Assembly (NCBI GenBank): GCA_002393725.1
Contig: DGTJ01000081.1
Location: 1-33,028 of the forward strand
Reading direction: 5' to 3'
DNA: 33,028 nucleotides
From: Prevotella sp. UBA4339
GTDB taxonomy: Bacteria > Bacteroidota > Bacteroidia > Bacteroidales > Bacteroidaceae
The notes under the pieces are model-generated. The model was not told the origin of the DNA and searched no databases. It saw only the letters and a program-made list of their open reading frames with translations. Below, piece after piece: positions 24,115 through 32,914 of the stretch (positions are counted from its first letter, which is position 1; each line of letters starts with the position of its first letter). A program made the position numbers and the translations under genes.

Positions 24115-25807
24115 TAGCAATCATTGTTGCCTTGATGTGGGTACTACGATAATCGAAAGCCATCGCCACCTTTTCCTGTTTCTCTTCCTTCTCTGGCTTA
24201 GGGAAAGCCTTGGCATCACGGAATAGTTCCAATGTCTTTATCACTGCAGGATCATCCTGATTCAGATATTCCGTCCATGCCTGCTCATCAAGCATATTAT
24301 ATATGATACGACTATTGAGAAAGCGCTCAAGAAGCTTGTGAGACTTCTGTATCATCAGGTTACGGCGCTTCAGGCCATTCTTGTCTGCAAAGCTGGCGAA
24401 CTTCTCCACTATATTTTGCTTCTTAAGATATGCCTCCAGACTCTTGCCCGTCTTGAACTCATTCATCTTCTGGCGGTTCTCGTCTGTATAGTTGAAAGCA
24501 TACTGAATAATAAGCCCTGACATCGAAGCTTCCTTATAATATGATGTCATGCCAAGCGTATCTTCAGGCACGAAAATATCAGGAGTGATGCCTCCACCTC
24601 CATATACTATACGCCCATTTCCTGTATGGTACTCAGGACCGCTATGCTTTATGCTGTCCTGCGAGAAGAACTCTCCATGCTGGTAACGACTTAACAAATC
24701 CTCTTCATAGTTCTTGTCAGCGCCAGAGGTGTAGGGTTTCTGAATGCAACGCCCAGAAGGACTATAATAACGAGCTATGGTCAGTCGGATCATTGAATGA
24801 TCTGAGAATTCTATAGGCTGCTGTACCAGTCCCTTTCCGAACGAACGTCGCCCGATAATAGTGCCTCTGTCATTATCCTGGATAGCACCTGCGAGAATCT
24901 CCGATGCAGAAGCAGAGCCCTCATCGATAAGTACAACCAGCGGTACTCTCTGGTAAGAGCCACGACCATCACTGCGATACTCCTGACGAGGCGACTTGCG
25001 CCCCTGAGTATACACTATCAACTGCCCCCTCGACAAGAACTCGTTTGCTATCTGCACAGCCGAAGCAAGATAACCTCCCGTATTTCCACGTAGGTCAATA
25101 ACAAGATTAGAGAATCCCTCCTGAGAGAGCTTTGCGAGTGCAATAAGGAGTTCTGGATAAGTATTCTCACCAAAATTCTTAATCCTGATATAACCAGCCG
25201 TAGGATCAAGCATGTAACATGCCGTAATGCTCTTGGTAGGAATCTCACCACGTGTTATCGTTACATGATGTATCTTTTTCTCACCATAGCGCACAATGCC
25301 AAGCTTCACCTTTGTATCCTTAGGCCCTTTAAGACGATGCATGGCCTCCTCATTGGTCACCTTCTTACCAACAAATACCGAGTCGTCAACTTCTACGATT
25401 TTATCTCCAGCAATCAGCCCTGCACGCTCTGCAGGACCATTGCTGATTACATTCTGTACACGAATCGTATCCTGACGGATGGTAAACTCAATACCAATGC
25501 CGGAAAAAGAGCCTTTTAAATCGTCAGTAGCTATCTGGACGTCCTTGGCTCCGATATAAGTGGAGTGAGGGTCCAGCTCTGACAGAATCTGGGGTATAGC
25601 CTTCTCGACAAGGTCATTCATGTCGACGGTATCAACATACATATCGCTGACATAATGAAGCAGATTGTTGAGTTTACTGCCATTAGAATTAATAATGCTC
25701 AGCCTGTTACCTGAGAAATGGTTAGCATAGAATGTGCCGACAAATATGCCTATTACGACACACAATGCCATCCACAGTGGAGCAAAACGATTTGATTTAT
25801 GTCCCAT
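24107..25807 (-). CDS. S41 family C-terminal processing peptidase
   Basis: This is a periplasmic serine protease of the CtpA/Prc type. It has one N-terminal transmembrane helix (about 11-28), then a PDZ domain (about 100-185, FSGIGIEF through GPAERAGLIAGDKI), then the protease core. Catalytic Ser300 lies in EGSASASEI and Lys325 in GRRSFGKG, and their spacing of 25 is the same as in plant D1 protease. A further 200-residue helical C-terminus follows. At 566 residues the length is normal for Bacteroidetes. The natural substrates are unknown. It starts six bases after the deaminase stop and overlaps the cyclo-ligase gene. Confidence 0.95.
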   Translation of the reverse strand: MGHKSNRFAPLWMALCVVIGIFVGTFYANHFSGNRLSIINSNGSKLNNLLHYVSDMYVDTVDMNDLVEKAIPQILSELDPHSTYIGAKDVQIATDDLKGSFSGIGIEFTIRQDTIRVQNVISNGPAERAGLIAGDKIVEVDDSVFVGKKVTNEEAMHRLKGPKDTKVKLGIVRYGEKKIHHVTITRGEIPTKSITACYMLDPTAGYIRIKNFGENTYPELLIALAKLSQEGFSNLVIDLRGNTGGYLASAVQIANEFLSRGQLIVYTQGRKSPRQEYRSDGRGSYQRVPLVVLIDEGSASASEILAGAIQDNDRGTIIGRRSFGKGLVQQPIEFSDHSMIRLTIARYYSPSGRCIQKPYTSGADKNYEEDLLSRYQHGEFFSQDSIKHSGPEYHTGNGRIVYGGGGITPDIFVPEDTLGMTSYYKEASMSGLIIQYAFNYTDENRQKMNEFKTGKSLEAYLKKQNIVEKFASFADKNGLKRRNLMIQKSHKLLERFLNSRIIYNMLDEQAWTEYLNQDDPAVIKTLELFRDAKAFPKPEKEEKQEKVAMAFDYRSTHIKATMIANA

Positions 25808-25813
25808 ATTATA

Positions 25814-26236
25814 TTACTTTACTTCCATATAAACCACCTCAATACCTGCGCGCTCAAGGAGTTCTATCCCGTCGGTAAGACGATACTTCTCACCATATAC
25901 CACTCGCTTGATGCCTGCCTGTATGATTAGTTTGGCGCACTCAATACATGGCGATGCCGTAATATATATCGTTGCGCCATCGCTGTTATTACTGCTACGT
26001 GCAAGTTTAGTGATAGCATTGGCCTCAGCATGAAGCACGTATGGCTTGGTCACATTGTCATCATCTTCGCAGATATTCTCAAAGCCACTGGGCGTACCGT
26101 TATACCCGTCGCTGATAATCATCTTGTTCTTTACGACAAGGGCTCCCACCTGGCGACGGACGCAATAGGAATTCTCCGCCCAAATACATGCCATCCTCAG
26201 ATAGCGTTCATCCAACTTTCTTTGTTTTGATTCCAT
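25814..26236 (-). CDS. dCMP deaminase family protein (ComEB-like)
   Basis: This 140-residue zinc-dependent deaminase of the cytidine/deoxycytidylate deaminase fold probably makes dUMP from dCMP. The zinc site is HAEANAI (His69, catalytic Glu71) and SPCIEC (Cys97, Cys100). It also shows RRQVGALVVKN and GYNGTPSGFENICE, typical of the dCMP branch. I chose ATG 26236 (MESKQRKLDERYL); the frame is open further upstream, but that extra part is an out-of-frame reading of the M3 peptidase gene. It overlaps that gene by 29 bases. Confidence 0.93.
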   Translation of the reverse strand: MESKQRKLDERYLRMACIWAENSYCVRRQVGALVVKNKMIISDGYNGTPSGFENICEDDDNVTKPYVLHAEANAITKLARSSNNSDGATIYITASPCIECAKLIIQAGIKRVVYGEKYRLTDGIELLERAGIEVVYMEVK

Positions 26237-28316
26237 TTCGCTTAAGCAATGCATCAATGGTGGGTTCGCCACCCTTGAACCGTTTATATAATACCATCGG
26301 ATTCTCCGTGCCTCCCTTTGAGAGAATGTTGTCACGGAAACTCTGAGCTGTCTTCTGGTCGAAGATACCATGCTTCTTAAATACTGCAAAAGCATCAGCA
26401 TCAAGCACCTCTGCCCACTTATAGCTGTAATAGCCGGCAGCATATCCGCCTGCCATGATATGTGAGAACTGCACTGTCATACAGGTGTCTGGCAACTGCT
26501 CTGTCACCATCGCCTTGGCCCATGCTTTCTTCTCAAATGGGATGATGTCTTCCTTGAATTCGTCCTTCTGGGTATAATATGCCATATCGAGCAGCCCGAA
26601 GCTAACCTGCCGCAAGCAAGAATAAGCTGCATTATAGTTGCGGCTCTTGATGATGCGTGCAATATATTCGTCGGGAATAGGCTCGCCTGTCTTATAATGG
26701 AAGGCGAAAGTACGCAGGAATTCCTTTTCGATGGCAAAGTTCTCCATAAACTGTGATGGCAACTCCACGAAGTCCCACCAGACACTCGTTCCGCTCAGGC
26801 TCTCAAAACGTGTATTCGCAAACATTCCGTGCAGCGAATGGCCGAACTCATGCAGGAATGTCTCCACCTCACCAAGTGTCAGGAGTGCAGGTTTCTCTTC
26901 TGTCGGTTTTGAGAGATTCATCACCACACTCACATGAGGGCGAACGTTCTTCATATTATCTGGTCCAAAGGGTTTCTTTACATCAACCCGTTCCTTCCAT
27001 TGCCCCTGATATTCTGTCATCCAGGCACCACCCTGCTTACCCTTACGGGGATGGAAATCTGCATAGAAGACAGCAAGATACGACCCGTCCTTGTCGAACA
27101 CCTCATAGGCTTTCACATCTGGATGATAAACCGGAATATCCTTGTTTTCCTTGAATGTTATACCATAGAGGCGATTAGCCAGTCCGAATACCCCGTCAAT
27201 CACTTTCGAGAGTTCGAAATACGGCCTCAGCATCTCGGCATCGAGATTGTATTTCGCAAGCTTAAGCTTATGAGAATAGAATCCGAAGTCCCAAGGCTGC
27301 ATCTTAAAGTTACGGCCTTCTTGCTTCCTTGCAAGTTTCTCTATTGCCTCAACTTCTTTGATGGCTGTCGGTTTGTATGCTGCAATGAGGTCATTGAGCA
27401 GCTTATATACATTTCTCACATTACCGGCCATACGGTGTTTCAGTACGTAGTCTGCGTATGTCTTATGCCCCAGCAACTGTGCCAGTTCGCGACGCAGATT
27501 GACAAGGCGCTTGCATATCTCGAGGTTATTTTCCGTATTGTCGTGTATACATTCCGTATTCTTCGCCATATACATCTGCCTGCGCAGTTCCCTCTGGGTG
27601 GAATATGTCATAAACGGAGAATATGAGGGAAAGTCGAGTGTGAACACCCATCCTTCCATGTCGCGCTCCTTTGCAGCAAGTGCTGCCGCCTCTATAGCGG
27701 TATCTGGCAGTCCGTCGAGCTGTGCCTTATCTGTGATATGCAGAGAGAATGCCTTATTCTCCTTCAACAGATTCTGCGAGAACTGCAGGCTCAGCATCGA
27801 AGCTTCTTCGGTAAGCTGGCGAAGTTTCTCCTTGCCTTCAGTATCCAGAAGAGCTCCACTGCGTACGAAACCGTCGTAACAGTTGTCGAGCAGCATTTTC
27901 TCCTCCGGAGTGAGCTTACGGTGGTGACGATACACGTATTTGATGCGCTCAAAGAGCTTTTCATTGAGGCGGATATCATTAGCGTGCTTCGTCAGGACAG
28001 GACTCATTTTCTGAGCCAGGGCATCAAGATCGTCATTTGTCTCTGCTGACAGCAGATTAAAGAACACCGTGCTGACACGGCTCAGCAGATCGTAGTAGTT
28101 CTCACCATCCTTCTCGTCATCAACGGTAACTATTGTGTTGTCGAACGTAGGCTTGTCAGGATTGTTTACCAACCTGTCTATCTGCTCATTGTCACGACGT
28201 ATGCCTTCCATCATAGCTTCCTCGAAGTCTTCGAGTCTTATACGATCAAATGGCACCGTGTTGTGCGGTGTATTATATTTCTCAAAAAACGGGTTTACTC
28301 TTTTCTCTTCACTCAT
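26208..28316 (-). CDS. dcp: M3 family metallopeptidase (peptidyl-dipeptidase Dcp-like)
   Basis: This zinc metallopeptidase of family M3 resembles Dcp and oligopeptidase A. The motif LHEFGHSLHG supplies His489, Glu490 and His493, and the third zinc ligand Glu lies in WDFVELPSQFMENF (about 513-526). At 702 residues the length is typical. No signal peptide is seen (MSEEKRVNPFFEKY), so it is likely cytoplasmic and cuts short peptides from protein turnover or uptake. It is the first gene of a four-gene minus-strand operon with the deaminase, S41 peptidase and cyclo-ligase. Confidence 0.95.
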   Translation of the reverse strand: MSEEKRVNPFFEKYNTPHNTVPFDRIRLEDFEEAMMEGIRRDNEQIDRLVNNPDKPTFDNTIVTVDDEKDGENYYDLLSRVSTVFFNLLSAETNDDLDALAQKMSPVLTKHANDIRLNEKLFERIKYVYRHHRKLTPEEKMLLDNCYDGFVRSGALLDTEGKEKLRQLTEEASMLSLQFSQNLLKENKAFSLHITDKAQLDGLPDTAIEAAALAAKERDMEGWVFTLDFPSYSPFMTYSTQRELRRQMYMAKNTECIHDNTENNLEICKRLVNLRRELAQLLGHKTYADYVLKHRMAGNVRNVYKLLNDLIAAYKPTAIKEVEAIEKLARKQEGRNFKMQPWDFGFYSHKLKLAKYNLDAEMLRPYFELSKVIDGVFGLANRLYGITFKENKDIPVYHPDVKAYEVFDKDGSYLAVFYADFHPRKGKQGGAWMTEYQGQWKERVDVKKPFGPDNMKNVRPHVSVVMNLSKPTEEKPALLTLGEVETFLHEFGHSLHGMFANTRFESLSGTSVWWDFVELPSQFMENFAIEKEFLRTFAFHYKTGEPIPDEYIARIIKSRNYNAAYSCLRQVSFGLLDMAYYTQKDEFKEDIIPFEKKAWAKAMVTEQLPDTCMTVQFSHIMAGGYAAGYYSYKWAEVLDADAFAVFKKHGIFDQKTAQSFRDNILSKGGTENPMVLYKRFKGGEPTIDALLKRNGIKTKKVG

Positions 28317-28338
28317 AACATACTGCTTATTCGGCTTG

Positions 28339-28371
28339 CAAAATTACAGAAAAATTTCGGAAAACGACAAA
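28339..28371 (-). promoter_or_regulatory. promoter of the M3 peptidase operon
   Basis: On the minus strand TTTG (28368-28371) lies 21 bases before TAATTTTG (28339-28346), a good Bacteroidetes promoter. It sits between the Crp-type regulator's stop and the peptidase start. Confidence 0.82.
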
Positions 28372-28403
28372 TACTATACATTAAAAAAGTTAAATAGCAC
28401 TCA

Positions 28404-29081
28404 TTATGCCATCAACATCTGCTCCAAAGACGGTATCTCTATGCGTCCTCTATGAAGTATCAACAATCCGTCATACTGCATCGAATTAAGTTCACGGCTG
28501 ATATTTAGCCGACTCTCGTTAAGTTCTTCCGCCAATTGATTCATAAGGATATAGACATTCTTCGCACCAGCCGGATATGCACAATGTAATACAAAGAATC
28601 GTATGATACGCTCGCGCAATGTCTTAGGACATTGTCTCCACGGTTGGCGTGACATCTTTTGGGCTTGGGTAGCAAAGATGTTCAGAAGGTTAAGGCGGAA
28701 CACGAGAAAATCTTCTGACAATCGCCCGACCTCATCCTTATCGATAGTTATAAAGCTGGCATCAGTTAATGCCACAAAGGTTTGTGTGTAGCGCTGATTA
28801 TAGCCGTATATCGCCTCTGGTTGAAGCACGAAAGGAGCCTGCACCTCCTCCTCCACGGTATACGAGTGATCATCAGAATTGCTTATAGTCCGCATCCTGC
28901 CATTTATCAACAGATGTATATGAGTACATACCGTTCCTTCTTTCGCCACCATCTTTCCCCGAGACACCTTTGTAAAGCCAAAGCGAGTGTGCCCTGCTAC
29001 CATCTCCAGGTCATCACGACTCATCCCCTGAAAGAGTGGGAACTGGAGCAGTTTCTCAAATATTTGCAGCCCACCAGCCAT
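28404..29081 (-). CDS. Crp/Fnr-family transcriptional regulator
   Basis: This 225-residue regulator has a cupin-like cyclic-nucleotide-binding fold (about 15-120) and a C-terminal winged helix. The recognition region reads NQLAEELNESRLNISRELN followed by HRGRIEIPS, a typical Crp helix-turn-helix and wing. I see no cysteine set for an Fnr-type iron-sulfur cluster, and the ligand is unknown. It follows apbE by 17 bases on the same strand, so it is probably the last gene of the DUF4199-glycosyltransferase-DUF6452-DUF6048-apbE unit and may regulate it or distant genes. Confidence 0.9.
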   Translation of the reverse strand: MAGGLQIFEKLLQFPLFQGMSRDDLEMVAGHTRFGFTKVSRGKMVAKEGTVCTHIHLLINGRMRTISNSDDHSYTVEEEVQAPFVLQPEAIYGYNQRYTQTFVALTDASFITIDKDEVGRLSEDFLVFRLNLLNIFATQAQKMSRQPWRQCPKTLRERIIRFFVLHCAYPAGAKNVYILMNQLAEELNESRLNISRELNSMQYDGLLILHRGRIEIPSLEQMLMA

Positions 29082-29098
29082 AATTGTCCGACATCCAG

Positions 29099-30118
29099 TT
29101 ATTCAACAATCTTGTCCTTTAATGACGGTGAAAACCAAACAGCATTCTTGCCTTTCTCATCGCTATAAATAAAATAAGCCATCAATTCCGTGTGCTGTTC
29201 AAGGAACTTCTTCGCTTTTTCGAGACCCATTACCATAAATGATGTGGCATACGCATCAGCAGTGGCACAGTCACGGGCAATTACCGTAGCCGACAACAGA
29301 CTATGCTGCACAGGATAACCTGTTTTTGGATCTATGGTGTGAGCATATTTCTTTCCACCTTTATAATAGAAGTTACGGTAATTGCCACTGGTTGCCATCG
29401 CCTTGTCAGTGACATTCATGACAGTCATCAACTCACCCCCAGCATCTCCCAGAGGATCATCGGTCGGTTTTGTCACTCCAATCTTCCAGGGGAGTCGCTG
29501 CTCGTTAATACCGCTGGTGACAATCTCGCCGCCTATCTCTATCATGAAGTTCTTCACCCCGAGATTCCTTAAGTAGTTTGCTATAACGTCTACACCGAAG
29601 CCTTTAGCGATGGCAGAACAGTCGAGCATGATACGAGGATCCTGCTTCACAACCCTGTCACCTTTCAGCTCTACCTTTTTATAACCTACGATCTGTAGAA
29701 GACTATCCACCTGAGCCTTTTCAGGGTTGATACCGTTTTTGAATCCAAAGCCCCAGGCATTTACCAGCGGGGCCACTGTGATATCAAAAGCACCGTCGGT
29801 GTTCTCCGACACCTCCATTGCCTTTTTATAAACACTAAGGAACATGTCATTCAGCACGACTTCCTTGTTCTGGTTTACAGCGGTGATGATACTTTTCTCA
29901 TTAAAAGTCGACAGAGAATTGTCCACTCTCTTCAACTCTTCTTCGATGCCTTTTACAAGATTGGAATCACATTGATACTTTAGGTTGTAGCTTGTTCCGA
30001 AAATCAGTCCGCTATTAGTTTGATAAGGCACAGATTGCTGTTGGCGTATAATTAATACTGTACCTACAATTAGAAGCACCAAAAACGGTAATTGCCAGAT
30101 TAGTTTTTTATTCTTCAT
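29099..30118 (-). CDS. apbE: FAD:protein FMN transferase
   Basis: It attaches FMN covalently from FAD to Thr or Ser residues of target proteins outside the cytoplasm. It has an N-terminal anchor helix (about 7-23) without a lipobox. The core includes FDITVAPLVNAWGFG, LDCSAIAKGFGVD, FMIEIGGEI (about 186-194), HTIDPKTGYPV and the metal-binding C-terminal DCATADAYATSFMVMG. At 339 residues the length is normal. No flavinylation target such as NqrB, NqrC, RnfG or an FMN-bind protein is visible in the window, so the substrate is elsewhere or unrecognised. Its start overlaps the DUF6048 stop by four bases (ATGA). Confidence 0.94.
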   Translation of the reverse strand: MKNKKLIWQLPFLVLLIVGTVLIIRQQQSVPYQTNSGLIFGTSYNLKYQCDSNLVKGIEEELKRVDNSLSTFNEKSIITAVNQNKEVVLNDMFLSVYKKAMEVSENTDGAFDITVAPLVNAWGFGFKNGINPEKAQVDSLLQIVGYKKVELKGDRVVKQDPRIMLDCSAIAKGFGVDVIANYLRNLGVKNFMIEIGGEIVTSGINEQRLPWKIGVTKPTDDPLGDAGGELMTVMNVTDKAMATSGNYRNFYYKGGKKYAHTIDPKTGYPVQHSLLSATVIARDCATADAYATSFMVMGLEKAKKFLEQHTELMAYFIYSDEKGKNAVWFSPSLKDKIVE

Positions 30119-30807
30119 ATATCGATGATCACATTAAACATTCCTGCAATTGGTGAACCTTCGTCAAGTCCGTAGCCAGGAATATACCATGTTCTCCCGA
30201 TTCTTCCTTCATCATGTTTTATCCTGCGCTTAAACCTTATACTCCAACCAAGATGCAAAGGTCCGTAGATTTTTGCGTCAACCCCCATCACGACTTCGAG
30301 CCAATGGTTTTTGCATGGTTCATCTTTCACTCCAAAACCTGTATCCCACTGCCAGGCAGGGTCTTTGAAGTTCTCATGCTCCAGGTCTACTTTGTAAGAT
30401 GTGAAGCCATACCTCAAACCGGCATAAAGACGATATGGGCCATGTTTGTCATTCAGCAGGTTCTTGTCGATACCAATACGGAAATATGGTGCTTTAGTCC
30501 TGTAGGTTATTCCTGTCACCTCATCTCTTTCGTGGTCTGCCTTACCATAACCGATTTCGGCAATAGGAAACCACTCGTCGTGGATATTTATCCTAAGTGC
30601 CCCCTCATACTGTCCGTAATCCGAGAACTGCATCATAGCGGCTCCCACCAAGTCGAATGACACGGCAAATCCACGAAACACCGGGATGGAGTCTTTCTGC
30701 AAAGAGAAGAACTTCATCTGCGCCTCAGCCTTGGTTGCCGACATAAGCAGCAACAGGCTAATGGACAGTATCCGGATATAGGATGAAATGTACTTGTGTC
30801 CTGTCAT
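30115..30807 (-). CDS. DUF6048 family secreted beta-rich protein
   Basis: I recognise this 230-residue protein only as a Bacteroidetes DUF6048 type. A signal peptide (about 1-29) ends AEA-Q. The rest is predicted beta-rich, with alternating aromatic strands (YRLYAGLRYGFTSY, HLGWSIRFKRR), as in small outer-membrane barrels. No catalytic motif is seen. Its first 50 bases overlap the DUF6452 gene in another frame, and its stop overlaps apbE, so the three are tightly coupled. A role at the outer membrane is inference. The family call is from recall. Confidence 0.75.
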   Translation of the reverse strand: MTGHKYISSYIRILSISLLLLMSATKAEAQMKFFSLQKDSIPVFRGFAVSFDLVGAAMMQFSDYGQYEGALRINIHDEWFPIAEIGYGKADHERDEVTGITYRTKAPYFRIGIDKNLLNDKHGPYRLYAGLRYGFTSYKVDLEHENFKDPAWQWDTGFGVKDEPCKNHWLEVVMGVDAKIYGPLHLGWSIRFKRRIKHDEGRIGRTWYIPGYGLDEGSPIAGMFNVIIDI

Positions 30808-31270
30808 AAGTCACTGATGATTCTTTTATCACGAGCGAATCGATGAAATTCTTAGTGTACCTCACATCTGTTATCCGATGGAAGAAAGACACGTTACAGT
30901 CTACCGACTCGAAATGGGGAATATCATCTTTCTTTACCCACACTGTATCTCTTGCATATACAATATCGCCCAATTTTGACGAATACGCGAAGATTAGGAT
31001 ATCCTCTGGATGCGAGTAGCTCACAGGCAATGAAAACTTAGATATTCCAGTCTGCATGTTCAGCAGCAGGGTGTCAGTGCCGTCTCTGCGCTTGGAGGTT
31101 ACGGAGAGACCTTCATCAATCTTCAGTTCACTACCGTCACTATTACAAATATTATAATATGTTCTTACGGTATTCTCTACCGGGCAGTCAATGCTCGAAC
31201 AGTCTGCAACAAGGAATGCTGTCAGCATAACTGCTGCTAAACGCAATAGTATTCGCTTTTTTTTCTCCAC
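30758..31270 (-). CDS. DUF6452 family probable lipoprotein
   Basis: This 170-residue protein has a basic N-terminus, a hydrophobic stretch and a lipobox-like LVADC (Cys24). Asp at -1 is atypical, so lipidation is uncertain. Cysteines also follow at SSIDC. The rest looks like a beta-sandwich with no known motif. The start is a GTG at 31270, directly after the glycosyltransferase TAA; no later ATG keeps a full signal. It overlaps the DUF6048 gene by 50 bases at its end. The constant pairing suggests the two act together at the envelope. The family call is from recall. Confidence 0.72.
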   Translation of the reverse strand: MEKKKRILLRLAAVMLTAFLVADCSSIDCPVENTVRTYYNICNSDGSELKIDEGLSVTSKRRDGTDTLLLNMQTGISKFSLPVSYSHPEDILIFAYSSKLGDIVYARDTVWVKKDDIPHFESVDCNVSFFHRITDVRYTKNFIDSLVIKESSVTYDRTQVHFILYPDTVH

Positions 31271-32227
31271 TTATATCTTCTCTTCTATCTGATAGTCATT
31301 GCGCCCGGAAGACGAACGGCTCACAAGGTCAGCCACAAATCCCGTCAGGAACAACTGTGTGCCGATAACCATCATCGTAAGGGCAATATAGAAATATGGC
31401 GAGTCTGTAACCAGTCGCTGAGGGATATGGTTATAGAGGCACCACAGCTTGTCGGCTCCAATGCAGAATGCGGCGATAAAGCCTATGAAGAACATCAGTG
31501 TGCCGAGAAATCCGAACACGTGCATCGGTTTTTTCCCAAAGGTGCTCAGGAACCATAGTGTCAGCAAATCGAGATATCCATTTACAAAGCGGTTAAGCCC
31601 CATGAACTTCGACGAGCCGTACTTACGGGCCTGATGCTTTACCACCTTCTCGCCAATCTTGTCAAAACCGGCATTCTTCGCGAGATAGGGAATATAACGG
31701 TGCATCTCGCCATACACCTCGATGTTCTTTACCACATCCCTGCGATAAGCCTTCAGCCCGCAGTTGAAATCGTGCAGGTTCTTTATGCCGCTCACCTTAC
31801 GGGCTGTCGCGTTGAAGAGCTTTGTCGGTATAGTCTTCGACAGCGGGTCATAACGTTTCTGCTTGTATCCGCTCACCAAGTCGTAGCCGTCTTTTGTTAT
31901 CATGCGATAAAGCTCAGGTATCTCGTCGGGTGAGTCCTGAAGGTCTGCATCCATAGTGATGACAACATCTCCTTGAGCCTGTTCGAAGCCACAATAGAGG
32001 GCAGGGCTCTTACCATAGTTGCGGCGGAACTTTATGCCTTTCACCGCTTCTGGCTGCTTCTTGTTAAGTTCAGAGATAATTTCCCAAGAACGGTCGGTAG
32101 AACCATCGTTGATAAAGATAACCTCGTATGTGAAGTTATGCTCCTTCATCACACGCTCTATCCAGGCATAGAGCTCAGGTATCGACTCTTCCTCATTAAA
32201 AAGAGGTATAACAACTGATATATCCAT
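31271..32227 (-). CDS. family 2 glycosyltransferase with two membrane helices
   Basis: This 318-residue enzyme of the polyisoprenyl-phosphate sugar transferase type (DPM1/GtrB/ArnC-like) has an N-terminal GT-A domain with VVIPLFNEEESI, FINDGSTD (38-45) and the DxD motif DADLQD (93-98). Two transmembrane helices lie at about 233-255 and 277-300, and the C-terminus is polar. It probably loads a sugar onto undecaprenyl phosphate on the cytoplasmic face; the sugar is unknown. It follows the DUF4199 gene by 13 bases and abuts the DUF6452 gene with no spacer. Confidence 0.9.
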   Translation of the reverse strand: MDISVVIPLFNEEESIPELYAWIERVMKEHNFTYEVIFINDGSTDRSWEIISELNKKQPEAVKGIKFRRNYGKSPALYCGFEQAQGDVVITMDADLQDSPDEIPELYRMITKDGYDLVSGYKQKRYDPLSKTIPTKLFNATARKVSGIKNLHDFNCGLKAYRRDVVKNIEVYGEMHRYIPYLAKNAGFDKIGEKVVKHQARKYGSSKFMGLNRFVNGYLDLLTLWFLSTFGKKPMHVFGFLGTLMFFIGFIAAFCIGADKLWCLYNHIPQRLVTDSPYFYIALTMMVIGTQLFLTGFVADLVSRSSSGRNDYQIEEKI

Positions 32228-32240
32228 TATTTCCTTTTAT

Positions 32241-32774
32241 CTATTCTGCTTTTGTCCTTTGCTTGATAAGGCTGATGGGCAATCCCAGTATAAAACCGAG
32301 CGAGATATTTATCGTCAGCATGTTCAGAGCATAGTCTATCGGACGTATATGTGCCATTTCCTCCAAGCTCTGGTCGACCATCTGCGTCATGCCGTATTGT
32401 CTGATCATCTGCTGTGCCTCGTCTGTCGAGAGCATCTTAGAGAACTGGCTCAGGAGGAACCCATTGTCCATAAATGCGAAGTAGAGGTACTGCGCAATGG
32501 CGAAGAGCACACCACCGTAGAAGAACACGAATACAGTATATGCATATCCCCTGCGGAAAGATATCAGTCCGTTGCGCCCATAGTCACGGAACTTCCCAAG
32601 TCTCTCCCCCACAAAAAAAGGCGTATAAATCATAAGCATGATGGCAGCCATTCCCAACCAGGAATTTGACACACCTAATATATATAATAGGAATGTAGTC
32701 ACCCATAGCAGCGCCAGCAGGGCACCGTCCTGCCGGGCAAACGCCTTTAGTTGTATGTATTCAGCCGGAGTCAT
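32241..32774 (-). CDS. DUF4199 family membrane protein
   Basis: This 177-residue inner-membrane protein has four predicted transmembrane helices (about 15-32, 35-52, 68-92, 150-170), a layout typical of DUF4199. No catalytic residues are apparent and the function is unknown. I chose ATG 32774; the preceding in-frame GTG would add one residue. It heads the six-gene minus-strand cluster and lies just before a family 2 glycosyltransferase, an arrangement I recall as common in Bacteroidetes. Confidence 0.82.
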   Translation of the reverse strand: MTPAEYIQLKAFARQDGALLALLWVTTFLLYILGVSNSWLGMAAIMLMIYTPFFVGERLGKFRDYGRNGLISFRRGYAYTVFVFFYGGVLFAIAQYLYFAFMDNGFLLSQFSKMLSTDEAQQMIRQYGMTQMVDQSLEEMAHIRPIDYALNMLTINISLGFILGLPISLIKQRTKAE

Positions 32775-32796
32775 CACAATTTTTGCTTATCGGGTG

Positions 32797-32804
32797 CAAA
32801 ATTA
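32797..32804 (-). promoter_or_regulatory. -7 box for the DUF4199 cluster
   Basis: On the minus strand TAATTTTG fits TAnnTTTG and lies 23 bases before the ATG at 32774. It would be the only obvious promoter for the six-gene cluster. No clear -33 element is seen. Confidence 0.68.
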
Positions 32805-32900
32805 GTTATTTTATTCCACATATCGGGTACTTTCGCTCAAAAAATAGTTAAAATCCACAAAATACTTGATACTTGATTCTCATTTTTCAATTAAAAGTAT

Positions 32901-32908
32901 TACCTTTG
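32901..32908 (+). promoter_or_regulatory. -7 box of the SRP RNA gene
   Basis: TACCTTTG fits TAnnTTTG. The start is expected near 32915. The -33 element is unclear (TTGA at 32873-32876 is too far, 24 bases). Confidence 0.72.
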
Positions 32909-32914
32909 CACCCG

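Noticed and set aside
26237..26443. N-terminal extension of the dCMP deaminase
   Set aside because: The extra 69 residues are an out-of-frame reading of the M3 peptidase gene. Deaminase homology begins at MESKQRKLDERYL.
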